From Parabacteroides gordonii MS-1 = DSM 23371 (GTDB lineage Bacteria; Bacteroidota; Bacteroidia; Bacteroidales; Tannerellaceae): a stretch of 64,000 bases of DNA. Below, piece by piece: positions 24,499 through 32,321 of this stretch. The DNA is taken from positions 2,768,744 to 2,832,743 of the forward strand of contig NZ_KQ033919.1 in the NCBI RefSeq assembly GCF_000969825.1, in the 5' to 3' direction. Under the pieces are notes generated by a model. It searched no databases. It was not told the origin of the DNA and was given only the letters and a program-made list of their open reading frames with translations. The translations under genes and the position numbers were made by a program. Position 1 is the stretch's first letter. The number at the start of each line of letters is the position of its first letter.

Positions 24499-27400
24499 TT
24501 AAGACGCCTGGTGTTGCTTCTCAAAGTCTTTGGGCGTAACACCGAATTGTTTGAGGAAGACTTTACTGAAATAGGATGGCGAATTGATGCCTACCAGATA
24601 ACAAACCTCTCCGATGCGGTGTTTACCGTCGAGTATCAGTTCGGCTGCTTTTTTCAGGCGGATCAGACGGATGAAGTCGTTCGGCGATAGTCCGGACAAC
24701 ACCTTGATCTTACGCAGCAGGCTTGAACGGCTCATGTGCAGGATTTCCGCCAAACGTTCTACGCCGAAACTCTCGTCGGCAATATTCTCATGGATGACGG
24801 CAATAATGTGATCCATAAACTCTTTGTCGGCCGTATTCATTTGCATATTATTAACCGGAAAGAACGGGCGTTTGGCAAAAGCCTCGCGTTCTTTGCGGCG
24901 GTTGTTCAACAACGAGAGGATTTGTGTTGTCAGGTAATTGAACGAGAAAGGCTTTTCTACATAAGCTTCTGCTCCCAGTCGCAGGCCGTTGATCTTACTG
25001 TCGAGGTCATTCTTGGCTGTAAGGAAGATAACGGGGATATGGCTGAGGTCGATGTCTGCTTTGATCTCGCGGCAGAGTTCAAGGCCATTCATAACAGGCA
25101 TCATAATATCGCTTACTACAATGTCTATGCTATGGTTGCGTAGTATTTCCAAGGCTTCCCGTCCGTTGGTGGCTGTTTCGGTGATGAATAGTTCACTCAG
25201 CTTTTCAGACAGGAAAGAGCGGAGGTTCTCGTTATCCTCTACCAAAAGGAGCGTATGATTCCTGGTGTCAGCGGTAGTTGCCATTTCTTCTTCCGGATAG
25301 ATCATTTCTTCGTGTATGGCTATTTCTTCCTGTACACGAACTTTTTCCTGCATTAGAGGTAGAGTGAGGACAAAGGTGTTATTGGATAGATCGTCATCCA
25401 GATATAGTTTTCCGGAATGAAGTACCGCTAACGAACGTGCCAGCGGTAAACCGATACCCGCACCTGATGAGGTGTTCTCTTTTTTGTTTATCTGATAGAA
25501 AGGTTCGAATATCTGTTCGCTGAGATCGGCAGGGATGCGGTCGCCGTCACTTGTCACACGGATGCTGAAGGTTGTGTCGTTGCGCTCCAGATAGACAAGA
25601 ATGGAGTGTTTGGAATATTTAAGTGCATTATTCAGCAGATTACTCAGTATCTTGGTAACCGCTTCCCGGTCGATGGCCGCAATGATCTCCTCATCAGGAA
25701 TTTGCAACGATAACTCTTTCTTCTGCTGGGTGATCGTTGGATCGAAACGTTGGATGGTTTCATTCAGCAAGGCTGTGACATTAACCATCGTGAAATCCAT
25801 CTTGAATTTATTGGCTCCCACTTTGCGGAAGTCGAGCAGTTGACTGGTCAGTTCGAGCAGACGTTTGGTGTTTTGCGCAATAACGTTCAGGTTACGCGTG
25901 ATCTTGTTATCCTGGATATTCATATCGAGAATGCTTTCGAGCGGCCCGTTTATCAGGGTAAGGGGGGTGCGTACTTCGTGAGCGATCTCGGTAAAGAACT
26001 CTACTTTGGCTTCGTAAAGCTCTTTTTCCTTTTCTATCTCAAAGAGTTTCTGCTTTTCTTCCATCTGCCGTTCCTTGCGGCGTTTGTACCAGCGGAACCA
26101 ACCATATATAATACATAGTACGATTATTACATATATTATATAGGCCCATGTGGATAACCACCACGGGGGAAGGATCGTGATACGTAGGGATGTGATGGGA
26201 GGATCGGTATGCTCGTTCTCGTGCCGGGCTTTTACCTGGAATATGTAATTTCCGGGAGGTAGTTTGGCATACGAGATATTTTGGTTATCCCCGGATTTGA
26301 CCCAATCGTTGTCGAGCGGTTCCATCTTATAAAGATATTGGTTGGAACGGGTCGACGAGTAGGAAGGGATCGCTATATCGAAACTGATATTCGACTGGTC
26401 GTGGGGTAAAACGATCTTTCCGGTATGTACGATGCTTTTCGTGAGCGGTGAGTTTGGGGTATGTACGGTTACTTCCTTATTATATATGTTGAAACGGGAA
26501 ATATAAACAGGAGGAATAAACTCTGAGTCTTCGTCGTCATCGGGATTGAAAGCTATCAGACCGTCTATACTGCCGAAATAGAATTTTCCGTCAGAGGCTT
26601 TCAAAGCTGAATTATAACTGAACTGGTTGCCGGTCAGCCCATCCTCGGTGGTGAATACACGGATATCTCCTGTTTCCGGATTGAATTTAACCAGTCCTTG
26701 GTTTGTACCGAACCAAAAATTGTGGTTGCGGTCTTCCAGTATCTTATAGGCTACATCATCCGGCAATCCCTGTTCTTTAGAGAAGGTCGTGAAGTTATCG
26801 TCCGCTTCATTGTAACGGCATATACCGCCACGATCGGTCGAAAACCATATTTGTCCCCGGCTGTCTTCCATAATGGAACTGACGGAACTAGAACTCAGAC
26901 TGTTCGGCTTTTTGGGATCGTTGTCGTATTTCTTGTATGAGTTGTCTTTCGGATCGTATTTCCATACACCGCTTCCCATCGAGGCAACCCATATCCGGCC
27001 CCGGCTGTCTTCCATCAGGTGGAAGATCCAGTCGAGTCCTACTTCGCTGATCTTACTGAATTGCAATGATCCGGCTTCGGCACGGTAAAGCCCCCATCCG
27101 TTGCCTAACCAAGTCTGTCCTTTGCTATCTACCAAAAGGGCATAGACGCTTTCTTCATCGATATTGAGTGCCTGGTGACTGTGATGTTTTATACGGCGGT
27201 TGTCGATATCAATCACGTCGAGCCCATATTTGAAGAGGCCGCAATAAACCTGTTTGTCATGCAGGATCATAGAATGTGTCATCAGGTGATTTTTCTGTTC
27301 GGCAGCCGGATAGTTGAGTTGCGACACTTCCCCGGTACGCGGATCGAGGATATTGATTCCGTTATCTTCCGTTCCAATCCATATATCACCATTAGGTGCT

Positions 27401-28497
27401 TCTACCATTTCACGGATACGCCGGGTATTGAGGGAGGTTTCGGAACTGGAAGGTACGTATTTCTCAAACAACAGCTTATGGTTTGGCAGGTAATTAACCC
27501 CGCCGAATTTCGTGCCGAGCCAGATACCGCCTTCCCGGTCTTTATAGATACAGAAAATGATATTGTCGGAGAGGCTGTAAGAGTGCATCAGGTCTTCCTT
27601 CAGATGGGTCACTTTTCCTTCCGGTTCATTGACGATGAATAAGCCGGCATGAGAGCACACCCACAATCGCTTACCGTCGAAGCTGGTTACATCACGCAAG
27701 ACTGTATGATGGACGCCGGGAGCGTTTATGGTCTGTAAGGTGTTTGTGGAAGGATTGTATTTTTTTAATTCTCCGTCATGGATGGCCAGTGCAATCCAAT
27801 CGCCGTAGTCGCACATCGCGAATATATACTCCCCCATCAGGGTATTGCCATCCTTATCGGTATGGTACTGGGTAAACGAATCCGTCTTAGGATCGTAAAG
27901 GAAAAGACCTACGCCGGCCGTACCGATCCAGACCTCGCCGTTTTTGCGTACGCAGATAGCACCGGGACTTTCGCGTTTGATGTTATCCTTGTTAGTGATG
28001 GCATAATAGTAGAGTTTCCCTGCTTTATAACGGAATACACCCTGGTCGGGGATTAGTACCCAGATATTACCAGCCTGGTCGGAGGTAATACGGGCCACCC
28101 AGTTTCCCATCCGTTCGCCGTTTTCTGTTTTCAGGTCGACAAAAGTGAAGATGTCATATACCGGGTCGTAAATATATACCCCCCGGTCGGTGCCGACCCA
28201 TAGCTTTTTCTGTTCGTCTTCAAACAGGGCGGATATGTTATGGTTGCCCGTCCCTGCTATATAATCGTCGCAGTTGATAGTGCGTATCGAGGTTCCATCG
28301 TAACGATTGAGTCCGTTTTTGGTTCCGAACCACATAAACCCGTAGCTATCCTGGAGGATCACTTTTACCTGACTCTCCGACAAACCTTCTTCACTCGAAA
28401 TATGAGAAAAGTAATAGTTGAACGGCTTTCTGTCTGCAGCTTGTATCCCAGACAAGAAGAATATCAGCAGAAGAATGCTAAGAATGTGTTTTTTCAT
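24499..28497 (-). CDS. Hybrid two-component system sensor kinase/response regulator (HTCS)
   Basis: A 1332-residue one-protein two-component system. Order: signal peptide (1-20); periplasmic propeller repeats (about 25-665, many WIGT/WFGT motifs); Y_Y_Y domain (about 690-770); transmembrane helix (about 775-797); HisKA with His840 in EIAHEVRTPLTLI; HATPase (about 935-1045); receiver domain with Asp1130 in VSDIMMPVMNG; AraC-type DNA-binding domain (about 1225-1330, SRSSLLRKIK and SPSYFSKVFLKQFGVTP). Such proteins sense a glycan breakdown product in the periplasm and activate glycan genes. It is divergent from the hexuronate transporter and near kdgK-eda-uxaC, so a uronate-containing oligosaccharide is the likely signal (inference). 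Confidence 0.95.
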   Translation of the reverse strand: MKKHILSILLLIFFLSGIQAADRKPFNYYFSHISSEEGLSESQVKVILQDSYGFMWFGTKNGLNRYDGTSIRTINCDDYIAGTGNHNISALFEDEQKKLWVGTDRGVYIYDPVYDIFTFVDLKTENGERMGNWVARITSDQAGNIWVLIPDQGVFRYKAGKLYYYAITNKDNIKRESPGAICVRKNGEVWIGTAGVGLFLYDPKTDSFTQYHTDKDGNTLMGEYIFAMCDYGDWIALAIHDGELKKYNPSTNTLQTINAPGVHHTVLRDVTSFDGKRLWVCSHAGLFIVNEPEGKVTHLKEDLMHSYSLSDNIIFCIYKDREGGIWLGTKFGGVNYLPNHKLLFEKYVPSSSETSLNTRRIREMVEAPNGDIWIGTEDNGINILDPRTGEVSQLNYPAAEQKNHLMTHSMILHDKQVYCGLFKYGLDVIDIDNRRIKHHSHQALNIDEESVYALLVDSKGQTWLGNGWGLYRAEAGSLQFSKISEVGLDWIFHLMEDSRGRIWVASMGSGVWKYDPKDNSYKKYDNDPKKPNSLSSSSVSSIMEDSRGQIWFSTDRGGICRYNEADDNFTTFSKEQGLPDDVAYKILEDRNHNFWFGTNQGLVKFNPETGDIRVFTTEDGLTGNQFSYNSALKASDGKFYFGSIDGLIAFNPDDDEDSEFIPPVYISRFNIYNKEVTVHTPNSPLTKSIVHTGKIVLPHDQSNISFDIAIPSYSSTRSNQYLYKMEPLDNDWVKSGDNQNISYAKLPPGNYIFQVKARHENEHTDPPITSLRITILPPWWLSTWAYIIYVIIVLCIIYGWFRWYKRRKERQMEEKQKLFEIEKEKELYEAKVEFFTEIAHEVRTPLTLINGPLESILDMNIQDNKITRNLNVIAQNTKRLLELTSQLLDFRKVGANKFKMDFTMVNVTALLNETIQRFDPTITQQKKELSLQIPDEEIIAAIDREAVTKILSNLLNNALKYSKHSILVYLERNDTTFSIRVTSDGDRIPADLSEQIFEPFYQINKKENTSSGAGIGLPLARSLAVLHSGKLYLDDDLSNNTFVLTLPLMQEKVRVQEEIAIHEEMIYPEEEMATTADTRNHTLLLVEDNENLRSFLSEKLSELFITETATNGREALEILRNHSIDIVVSDIMMPVMNGLELCREIKADIDLSHIPVIFLTAKNDLDSKINGLRLGAEAYVEKPFSFNYLTTQILSLLNNRRKEREAFAKRPFFPVNNMQMNTADKEFMDHIIAVIHENIADESFGVERLAEILHMSRSSLLRKIKVLSGLSPNDFIRLIRLKKAAELILDGKHRIGEVCYLVGINSPSYFSKVFLKQFGVTPKDFEKQHQAS

Positions 28498-28515
28498 AAA
28501 CCTGCTTAATCTTAT

Positions 28516-28527
28516 GTTTCATGAAAC
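28516..28527. promoter_or_regulatory. Perfect 12-bp palindrome in the HTCS leader
   Basis: GTTTCATGAAAC lies 18 bases upstream of the HTCS ATG. It could be an operator or a small leader hairpin. No dedicated -7 element was found for this gene apart from a weak CACCTTTG on the minus strand nearby. Confidence 0.4.
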
Positions 28528-28590
28528 CTTATACAAAGGTGCTAAAAATAACTATATCCCCCAATAGTCTAATAAGAATTTGATAAAATA

Positions 28591-28616
28591 TTAATAAACG
28601 TGTATTCGCACACACA
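28591..28616 (+). promoter_or_regulatory. Candidate operator upstream of exuT, shared with kdgK
   Basis: TAAACGTGTATTCGCACACA lies just upstream of the exuT -33 element, in the same orientation and at nearly the same distance from -7 as the related site before kdgK (23142-23165). Confidence 0.55.
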
Positions 28617-28622
28617 ATATGC

Positions 28623-28652
28623 TTTGTATTTAAAAAAAATGATATATATTTG
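28623..28652 (+). promoter_or_regulatory. Promoter of exuT (TTTG-N18-TATATTTG)
   Basis: TTTG at 28623-28626 and TATATTTG at 28645-28652, separated by 18 nt, match the Bacteroidetes housekeeping consensus. The ATG is 28 bases further. Confidence 0.75.
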
Positions 28653-28679
28653 CCGCAAATCATGAAAAACCAGTAAGAA

Positions 28680-30122
28680 ATGAGCACATTAGGCAATGTA
28701 GGTCAGAAAATGACCCAGTACAGATGGACAATCTGTGCGATGTTGTTCTTTGCAACAACAGTAAACTATCTCGACCGTCAGGTCTTATCCCTTACCTGGG
28801 ACGAATTTATTAAACCCGAATTTCATTGGAACGAATCACACTACGGTACGATTACATCTGTCTTTTCTATTGTATATGCTATCTGTATGTTGTTTGCCGG
28901 ACGGTTTATCGACTGGATGGGAACGAAAAAAGGATATCTTTGGTCAATCGGAGTCTGGTCGGTAGGTGCCTGTATGCATGCCGGTTGCGGTCTAGTGACA
29001 GAACATTATGTAGGAATGAACAGCGCTGCCGAGCTGATCGCAGCAACAGGGGATGTGGTCGTAATCCTGGCAACTGTCAGTATGTATTGCTTTCTGGTAG
29101 CACGTTGTGTACTGGCATTGGGTGAAGCCGGGAACTTTCCGGCTGCCATTAAGGTAACTGCCGAATATTTCCCGAAGAAAGACCGTGCTTATGCGACCTC
29201 TATTTTTAATGCCGGTGCTTCTATCGGTGCGTTGATCGCTCCGATCTCTATTCCCCCGTTGGCTAAATGGCTGGGTTGGGAAATGGCTTTCATCGTGATT
29301 GGTGCGCTTGGTTTCATCTGGATGGGTATGTGGGTGTTCATGTATACGACTCCTGATAAGAGTAAGCATGTGAATGCAGCGGAGTTGGCTTATATCGAAC
29401 AAGATAAGGATGAAGATGGCGGTATCGTAAAAACGGAGGAAGAAGAGAAGAAGATCGGTTTCCTGCAGTGCTTCAGCTACAAACAGACCTGGTCGTTCAT
29501 TGCCGGTAAATTTATGACAGACGGTGTGTGGTGGTTCTTCCTTTTCTGGACACCTTCTTATCTGAATACACAGTTTGGGATCAAGACTTCCGATCCTCTG
29601 GGGATGGCGCTGATCTTTACTTTATATGCCGTTACAATGCTTTCCATCTATGGAGGTAAACTTCCGACGATCTTTATTAACCGTTTGGGACTGAACCCAT
29701 ATGCTGCACGTATGAAAGCGATGTTGATTTTTGCTTTCTTCCCGTTGGTGGTGTTGCTGGCACAACCGTTGGGTACTATTTCCCCGTGGTTTCCGGTTAT
29801 CCTGATCGGTATCGGTGGAGCGGCTCATCAGTCCTGGTCGGCTAATATATTCTCTACCGTAGGGGATATGTTCCCGAAATCGGCTATTGCAAGTATCACG
29901 GGTATCGGTGGTATGGCCGGTGGTGTCGGCTCGATGATCCTGCAGAAAGTGGCCGGTAACCTGTTCGTTTATGCTGATGAAACTCAAATGACCTTTATGG
30001 GATTTGAGGGTAAACCGGCCGGTTATTTCATTATCTTCTGTGTATGCTCTGTTGCCTATCTGATCGGATGGGTGATCATGAAGGCATTGGTTCCGAAGTA
30101 TAAGGTGATTACGTTAGAATAA
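28680..30122 (+). CDS. exuT: MFS hexuronate transporter (ExuT-like)
   Basis: A 480-residue major facilitator with about twelve hydrophobic segments. It resembles the anion:cation symporter group that contains ExuT: the TM1 block VNYLDRQVLSL, the A-loop motif GRFIDWMGTKKGY between TM2 and TM3, and LALGEAGNFPAAIKVTAEYFPKKDRAYATSIFNAG, in which GEAGNFPAA is characteristic of hexuronate/phthalate-type carriers. It would import D-galacturonate or D-glucuronate with protons, feeding uxaC, kdgK and eda encoded 6 kb away. It is divergent from the HTCS gene. An imperfect long hairpin terminator follows. Confidence 0.92.
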   Translation: MSTLGNVGQKMTQYRWTICAMLFFATTVNYLDRQVLSLTWDEFIKPEFHWNESHYGTITSVFSIVYAICMLFAGRFIDWMGTKKGYLWSIGVWSVGACMHAGCGLVTEHYVGMNSAAELIAATGDVVVILATVSMYCFLVARCVLALGEAGNFPAAIKVTAEYFPKKDRAYATSIFNAGASIGALIAPISIPPLAKWLGWEMAFIVIGALGFIWMGMWVFMYTTPDKSKHVNAAELAYIEQDKDEDGGIVKTEEEEKKIGFLQCFSYKQTWSFIAGKFMTDGVWWFFLFWTPSYLNTQFGIKTSDPLGMALIFTLYAVTMLSIYGGKLPTIFINRLGLNPYAARMKAMLIFAFFPLVVLLAQPLGTISPWFPVILIGIGGAAHQSWSANIFSTVGDMFPKSAIASITGIGGMAGGVGSMILQKVAGNLFVYADETQMTFMGFEGKPAGYFIIFCVCSVAYLIGWVIMKALVPKYKVITLE

Positions 30123-30178
30123 AACAAAATAGCAGTCCCGCTGTTAAGAAATACTGACAAAGCGGACAGTATAGAAAG

Positions 30179-30243
30179 AACGCAGACTCATGCAGATATT
30201 ATTAATTTTTCGGTTAATAAGTCTGCGTAAGTCTGCGTTTTTT
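30179..30243 (+). terminator. Long hairpin terminator built from CGCAGACT repeats, after exuT
   Basis: AACGCAGACT...GCAGA (from 30179) pairs with TCTGC...AGTCTGCGTT (to 30239) over about 25 imperfect base pairs and runs into TTTTT. Within each arm the CGCAGACT/TGCAGA motif is duplicated, like dispersed REP-type elements. A second possible hairpin (GTCCCGCT with AGCGGAC) precedes it at about 30135-30168. Confidence 0.75.
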
Positions 30244-30349
30244 GTGTCTTATCTCTTTTGTTATTAGAAAATATATTATTTATTCCGCTTCTGTATGTAA
30301 TAATAGTACGAAATTTGCTCTAATATATTAAAATTATTTTATTAAGGGT
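30244..30349. other. AT-rich non-coding stretch upstream of the second sigma-factor gene
   Basis: No gene or repeat is visible. The sequence is strongly AT-rich and could act as an upstream promoter element for the promoter at 30350-30379. Confidence 0.4.
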
Positions 30350-30379
30350 TTTGTTTTGTGGAAACTATAACTATATTTG
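30350..30379 (+). promoter_or_regulatory. Promoter of the second ECF sigma gene (TTTG-N18-TATATTTG)
   Basis: TTTG at 30350-30353 and TATATTTG at 30372-30379 with 18 nt between. The sigma ATG is 66 bases downstream. Confidence 0.7.
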
Positions 30380-30444
30380 TGTTTATCTACTGATTTTTTC
30401 GTTATCGGAATGATATTCAAGAAGGGAGACGATGAGATAATACT

Positions 30445-31017
30445 ATGGATGAAACGAGACAAAACGATGTTGAATGCTGGAACGACTTCCTGCAGGGGGA
30501 TGAGATAGCTTTTGGAAAAATCTATCGTCGCTTCTATTCTTCATTGTATGCATATGGCATCCGTATGGTTGGAAACCGTGAAATGGTGATCGATACGATT
30601 CAGGACCTTTTCGTCAAACTTATTCTGAACTGTAAGAATCTGCACTCTACCGATAATCCTGAGGCCTATTTGCTTTGTGCTTTCAGAAATAAACTGCTTG
30701 ACGCTATTCAGTCTTCACGTCGGATGGAGACGATTGAGGAATACCAGGACTTTTTTTCGCTAAATGAAGAAATTATCAATTCTTTATTTGCAAAAGATGA
30801 TACAGACGTAATCAATGAGAAGAAATTGGCTTCCGCGATCGCCTCTTTATCTACCCGCCAGCGTGAAATCTTATACCTATATTATATAAGGGAATTAAGT
30901 TATAAGGAAATCACAGCTATTTTGGAAATGAATCTGCAATCGTGCCGAAATCTTTTGTCACGGACGTTAGTGCATCTGCGTGAATATTTTTTTTCCGATG
31001 ATGGCGAAAAAAATTGA
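30445..31017 (+). CDS. ECF RNA polymerase sigma factor
   Basis: A 190-residue sigma-70-family protein. Region 2 is at about 20-90 (AFGKIYRRFYSSLYAYG, DTIQDLFVKLILN) and region 4 at about 125-180 (LSTRQREILYLYYIRELSYKEITAILEMN then SCRNLLSRTLVHLR). It heads a locus with FecR-type anti-sigma, SusC with STN domain and SusD, so it should drive the transport genes when SusC signals glycan uptake. Compared with the sigma at 1397-2011 it is clearly divergent, so crosstalk is unlikely. A T-rich 75-base gap separates it from the anti-sigma gene. Confidence 0.92.
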   Translation: MDETRQNDVECWNDFLQGDEIAFGKIYRRFYSSLYAYGIRMVGNREMVIDTIQDLFVKLILNCKNLHSTDNPEAYLLCAFRNKLLDAIQSSRRMETIEEYQDFFSLNEEIINSLFAKDDTDVINEKKLASAIASLSTRQREILYLYYIRELSYKEITAILEMNLQSCRNLLSRTLVHLREYFFSDDGEKN

Positions 31018-31092
31018 TCTGATTGAAATTTTCTTTTCTTTTTTTGAGTATGTTTTTTTCTCTGCACCGTTTTCCTGTAAAAGAAGTGCAGT

Positions 31093-32178
31093 ATGAAAAA
31101 AAATAAACCGACATTTTCTCCGGACGAGTTTCTACAAGCAAGTCGTAGGCTAGCTGAACGGATTCGGAAAGCCGACACGGTTGACGATCGTGAAATCGAC
31201 GATTCTTTCCGGCTTGTGATGGGGCAGGTGAAGGAGATCCGGTCGCATTCGAAGTTGCGCCGGCTTTATTGGTGGGCTGCTTCTGTAGCGGCCGTTGTCG
31301 GACTACTGTTTGTTGCAACCTGGTGGGTTGCCGATACTGCCACCCCCTCCGGATTAGACATCGCTTTATTGAACGATACAACGACAATAAATAATGGAGA
31401 GGTAACTCTGGTAGCCGGTAATCAGGCGGTGAACCTTAAAAACGAATCCTTTCTGAAATATGATGCGGGTGATAGTTTAAACCTTGGACAATATGTTTTA
31501 GATAATCAGACAACGGAAGCGCCTGTTCTGAAAAATGAAATGCATAAAATTGTCGTGCCCGATGGTAAACGAGTGGACATCGTCTTTTCAGATGGGACGA
31601 AAATGTATATAAATTCCGGCAGTAAGGTTATTTATCCGGCAGTGTTTGCTGACGATAAACGCGAAATACTGGTGGAAGGCGAAGTATATCTGGATGTCGC
31701 GAAAAACCCCCATTGTCCGTTTATAGTCAAGACAAAAGGATTTGATATCCGTGTGTTGGGTACATCCTTCAATGTTTCGGCTTATGGAAAAGAGACTTCT
31801 GCATCGGTTGTGCTGGTACAGGGAAGTGTCGTGGTGACTACGGAAGACAAGCACGAAGTACAACTGAAGCCGAATCAGCTGATCGACATTAAAGGAAATC
31901 AAACGCAGGTACGCGAAGTGGATGTTTCCGAGTATATCAGTTGGAAAGAAAACATGCTTAAAATAAATCAGAAGCATCTCGATGAAGTTTTCAGTAAGTT
32001 GGCCTTGTATTATGGTTACCGGATTCAGTATACGTCGGGAGTGGCTGCCATGTCGATTACCGGTAAACTGGATCTGCTTCCCGATATCAAAGATGTGTTG
32101 GATAATCTTTGTTTGTCATTCCCTTTAAAATATACAATGAACGAATCGAAAGAAATATATGTGAGCCTTAAAAAATAG
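31093..32178 (+). CDS. FecR-family anti-sigma factor
   Basis: A 361-residue inner-membrane protein. The cytoplasmic N-terminal region is residues 1-55, the transmembrane helix about 57-78 (LYWWAASVAAVVGLLFVATWW), the FecR domain about 150-245 (VPDGKRVDIVFSDGTKMYIN, VEGEVYLDVAKN, IRVLGTSFNVSAY), and a DUF4974-like C-terminal domain about 290-358 including ITGKLDLLPDIKDVLD. It would hold the sigma encoded just upstream until contacted by the STN domain of the SusC encoded downstream. A 143-base gap with a strong leader hairpin separates it from susC. Confidence 0.92.
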   Translation: MKKNKPTFSPDEFLQASRRLAERIRKADTVDDREIDDSFRLVMGQVKEIRSHSKLRRLYWWAASVAAVVGLLFVATWWVADTATPSGLDIALLNDTTTINNGEVTLVAGNQAVNLKNESFLKYDAGDSLNLGQYVLDNQTTEAPVLKNEMHKIVVPDGKRVDIVFSDGTKMYINSGSKVIYPAVFADDKREILVEGEVYLDVAKNPHCPFIVKTKGFDIRVLGTSFNVSAYGKETSASVVLVQGSVVVTTEDKHEVQLKPNQLIDIKGNQTQVREVDVSEYISWKENMLKINQKHLDEVFSKLALYYGYRIQYTSGVAAMSITGKLDLLPDIKDVLDNLCLSFPLKYTMNESKEIYVSLKK

Positions 32179-32236
32179 TATAAACCATAAAAACATTTGT
32201 TGCCTATGATATAAGTGAAAAAGTAGTAGAATTAAC

Positions 32237-32269
32237 AAACCAGATAGTATTTGCAGTACTACCTGGTTT
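32237..32269 (+). promoter_or_regulatory. Leader hairpin between anti-sigma gene and susC (locus 2)
   Basis: AAACCAGATAGTA (32237-32249) pairs with TACTACCTGGTTT (32257-32269) with one mismatch in 13 and a TTTGCAG loop. No T-run follows directly, so it may be an mRNA stability or attenuation element, or a sigma-dependent promoter region. Confidence 0.5.
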
Positions 32270-32321
32270 AGAAAGTGATCTAATTATTTTCCTCGAAATA
32301 ATAGAAAAAACAATCGAATAT

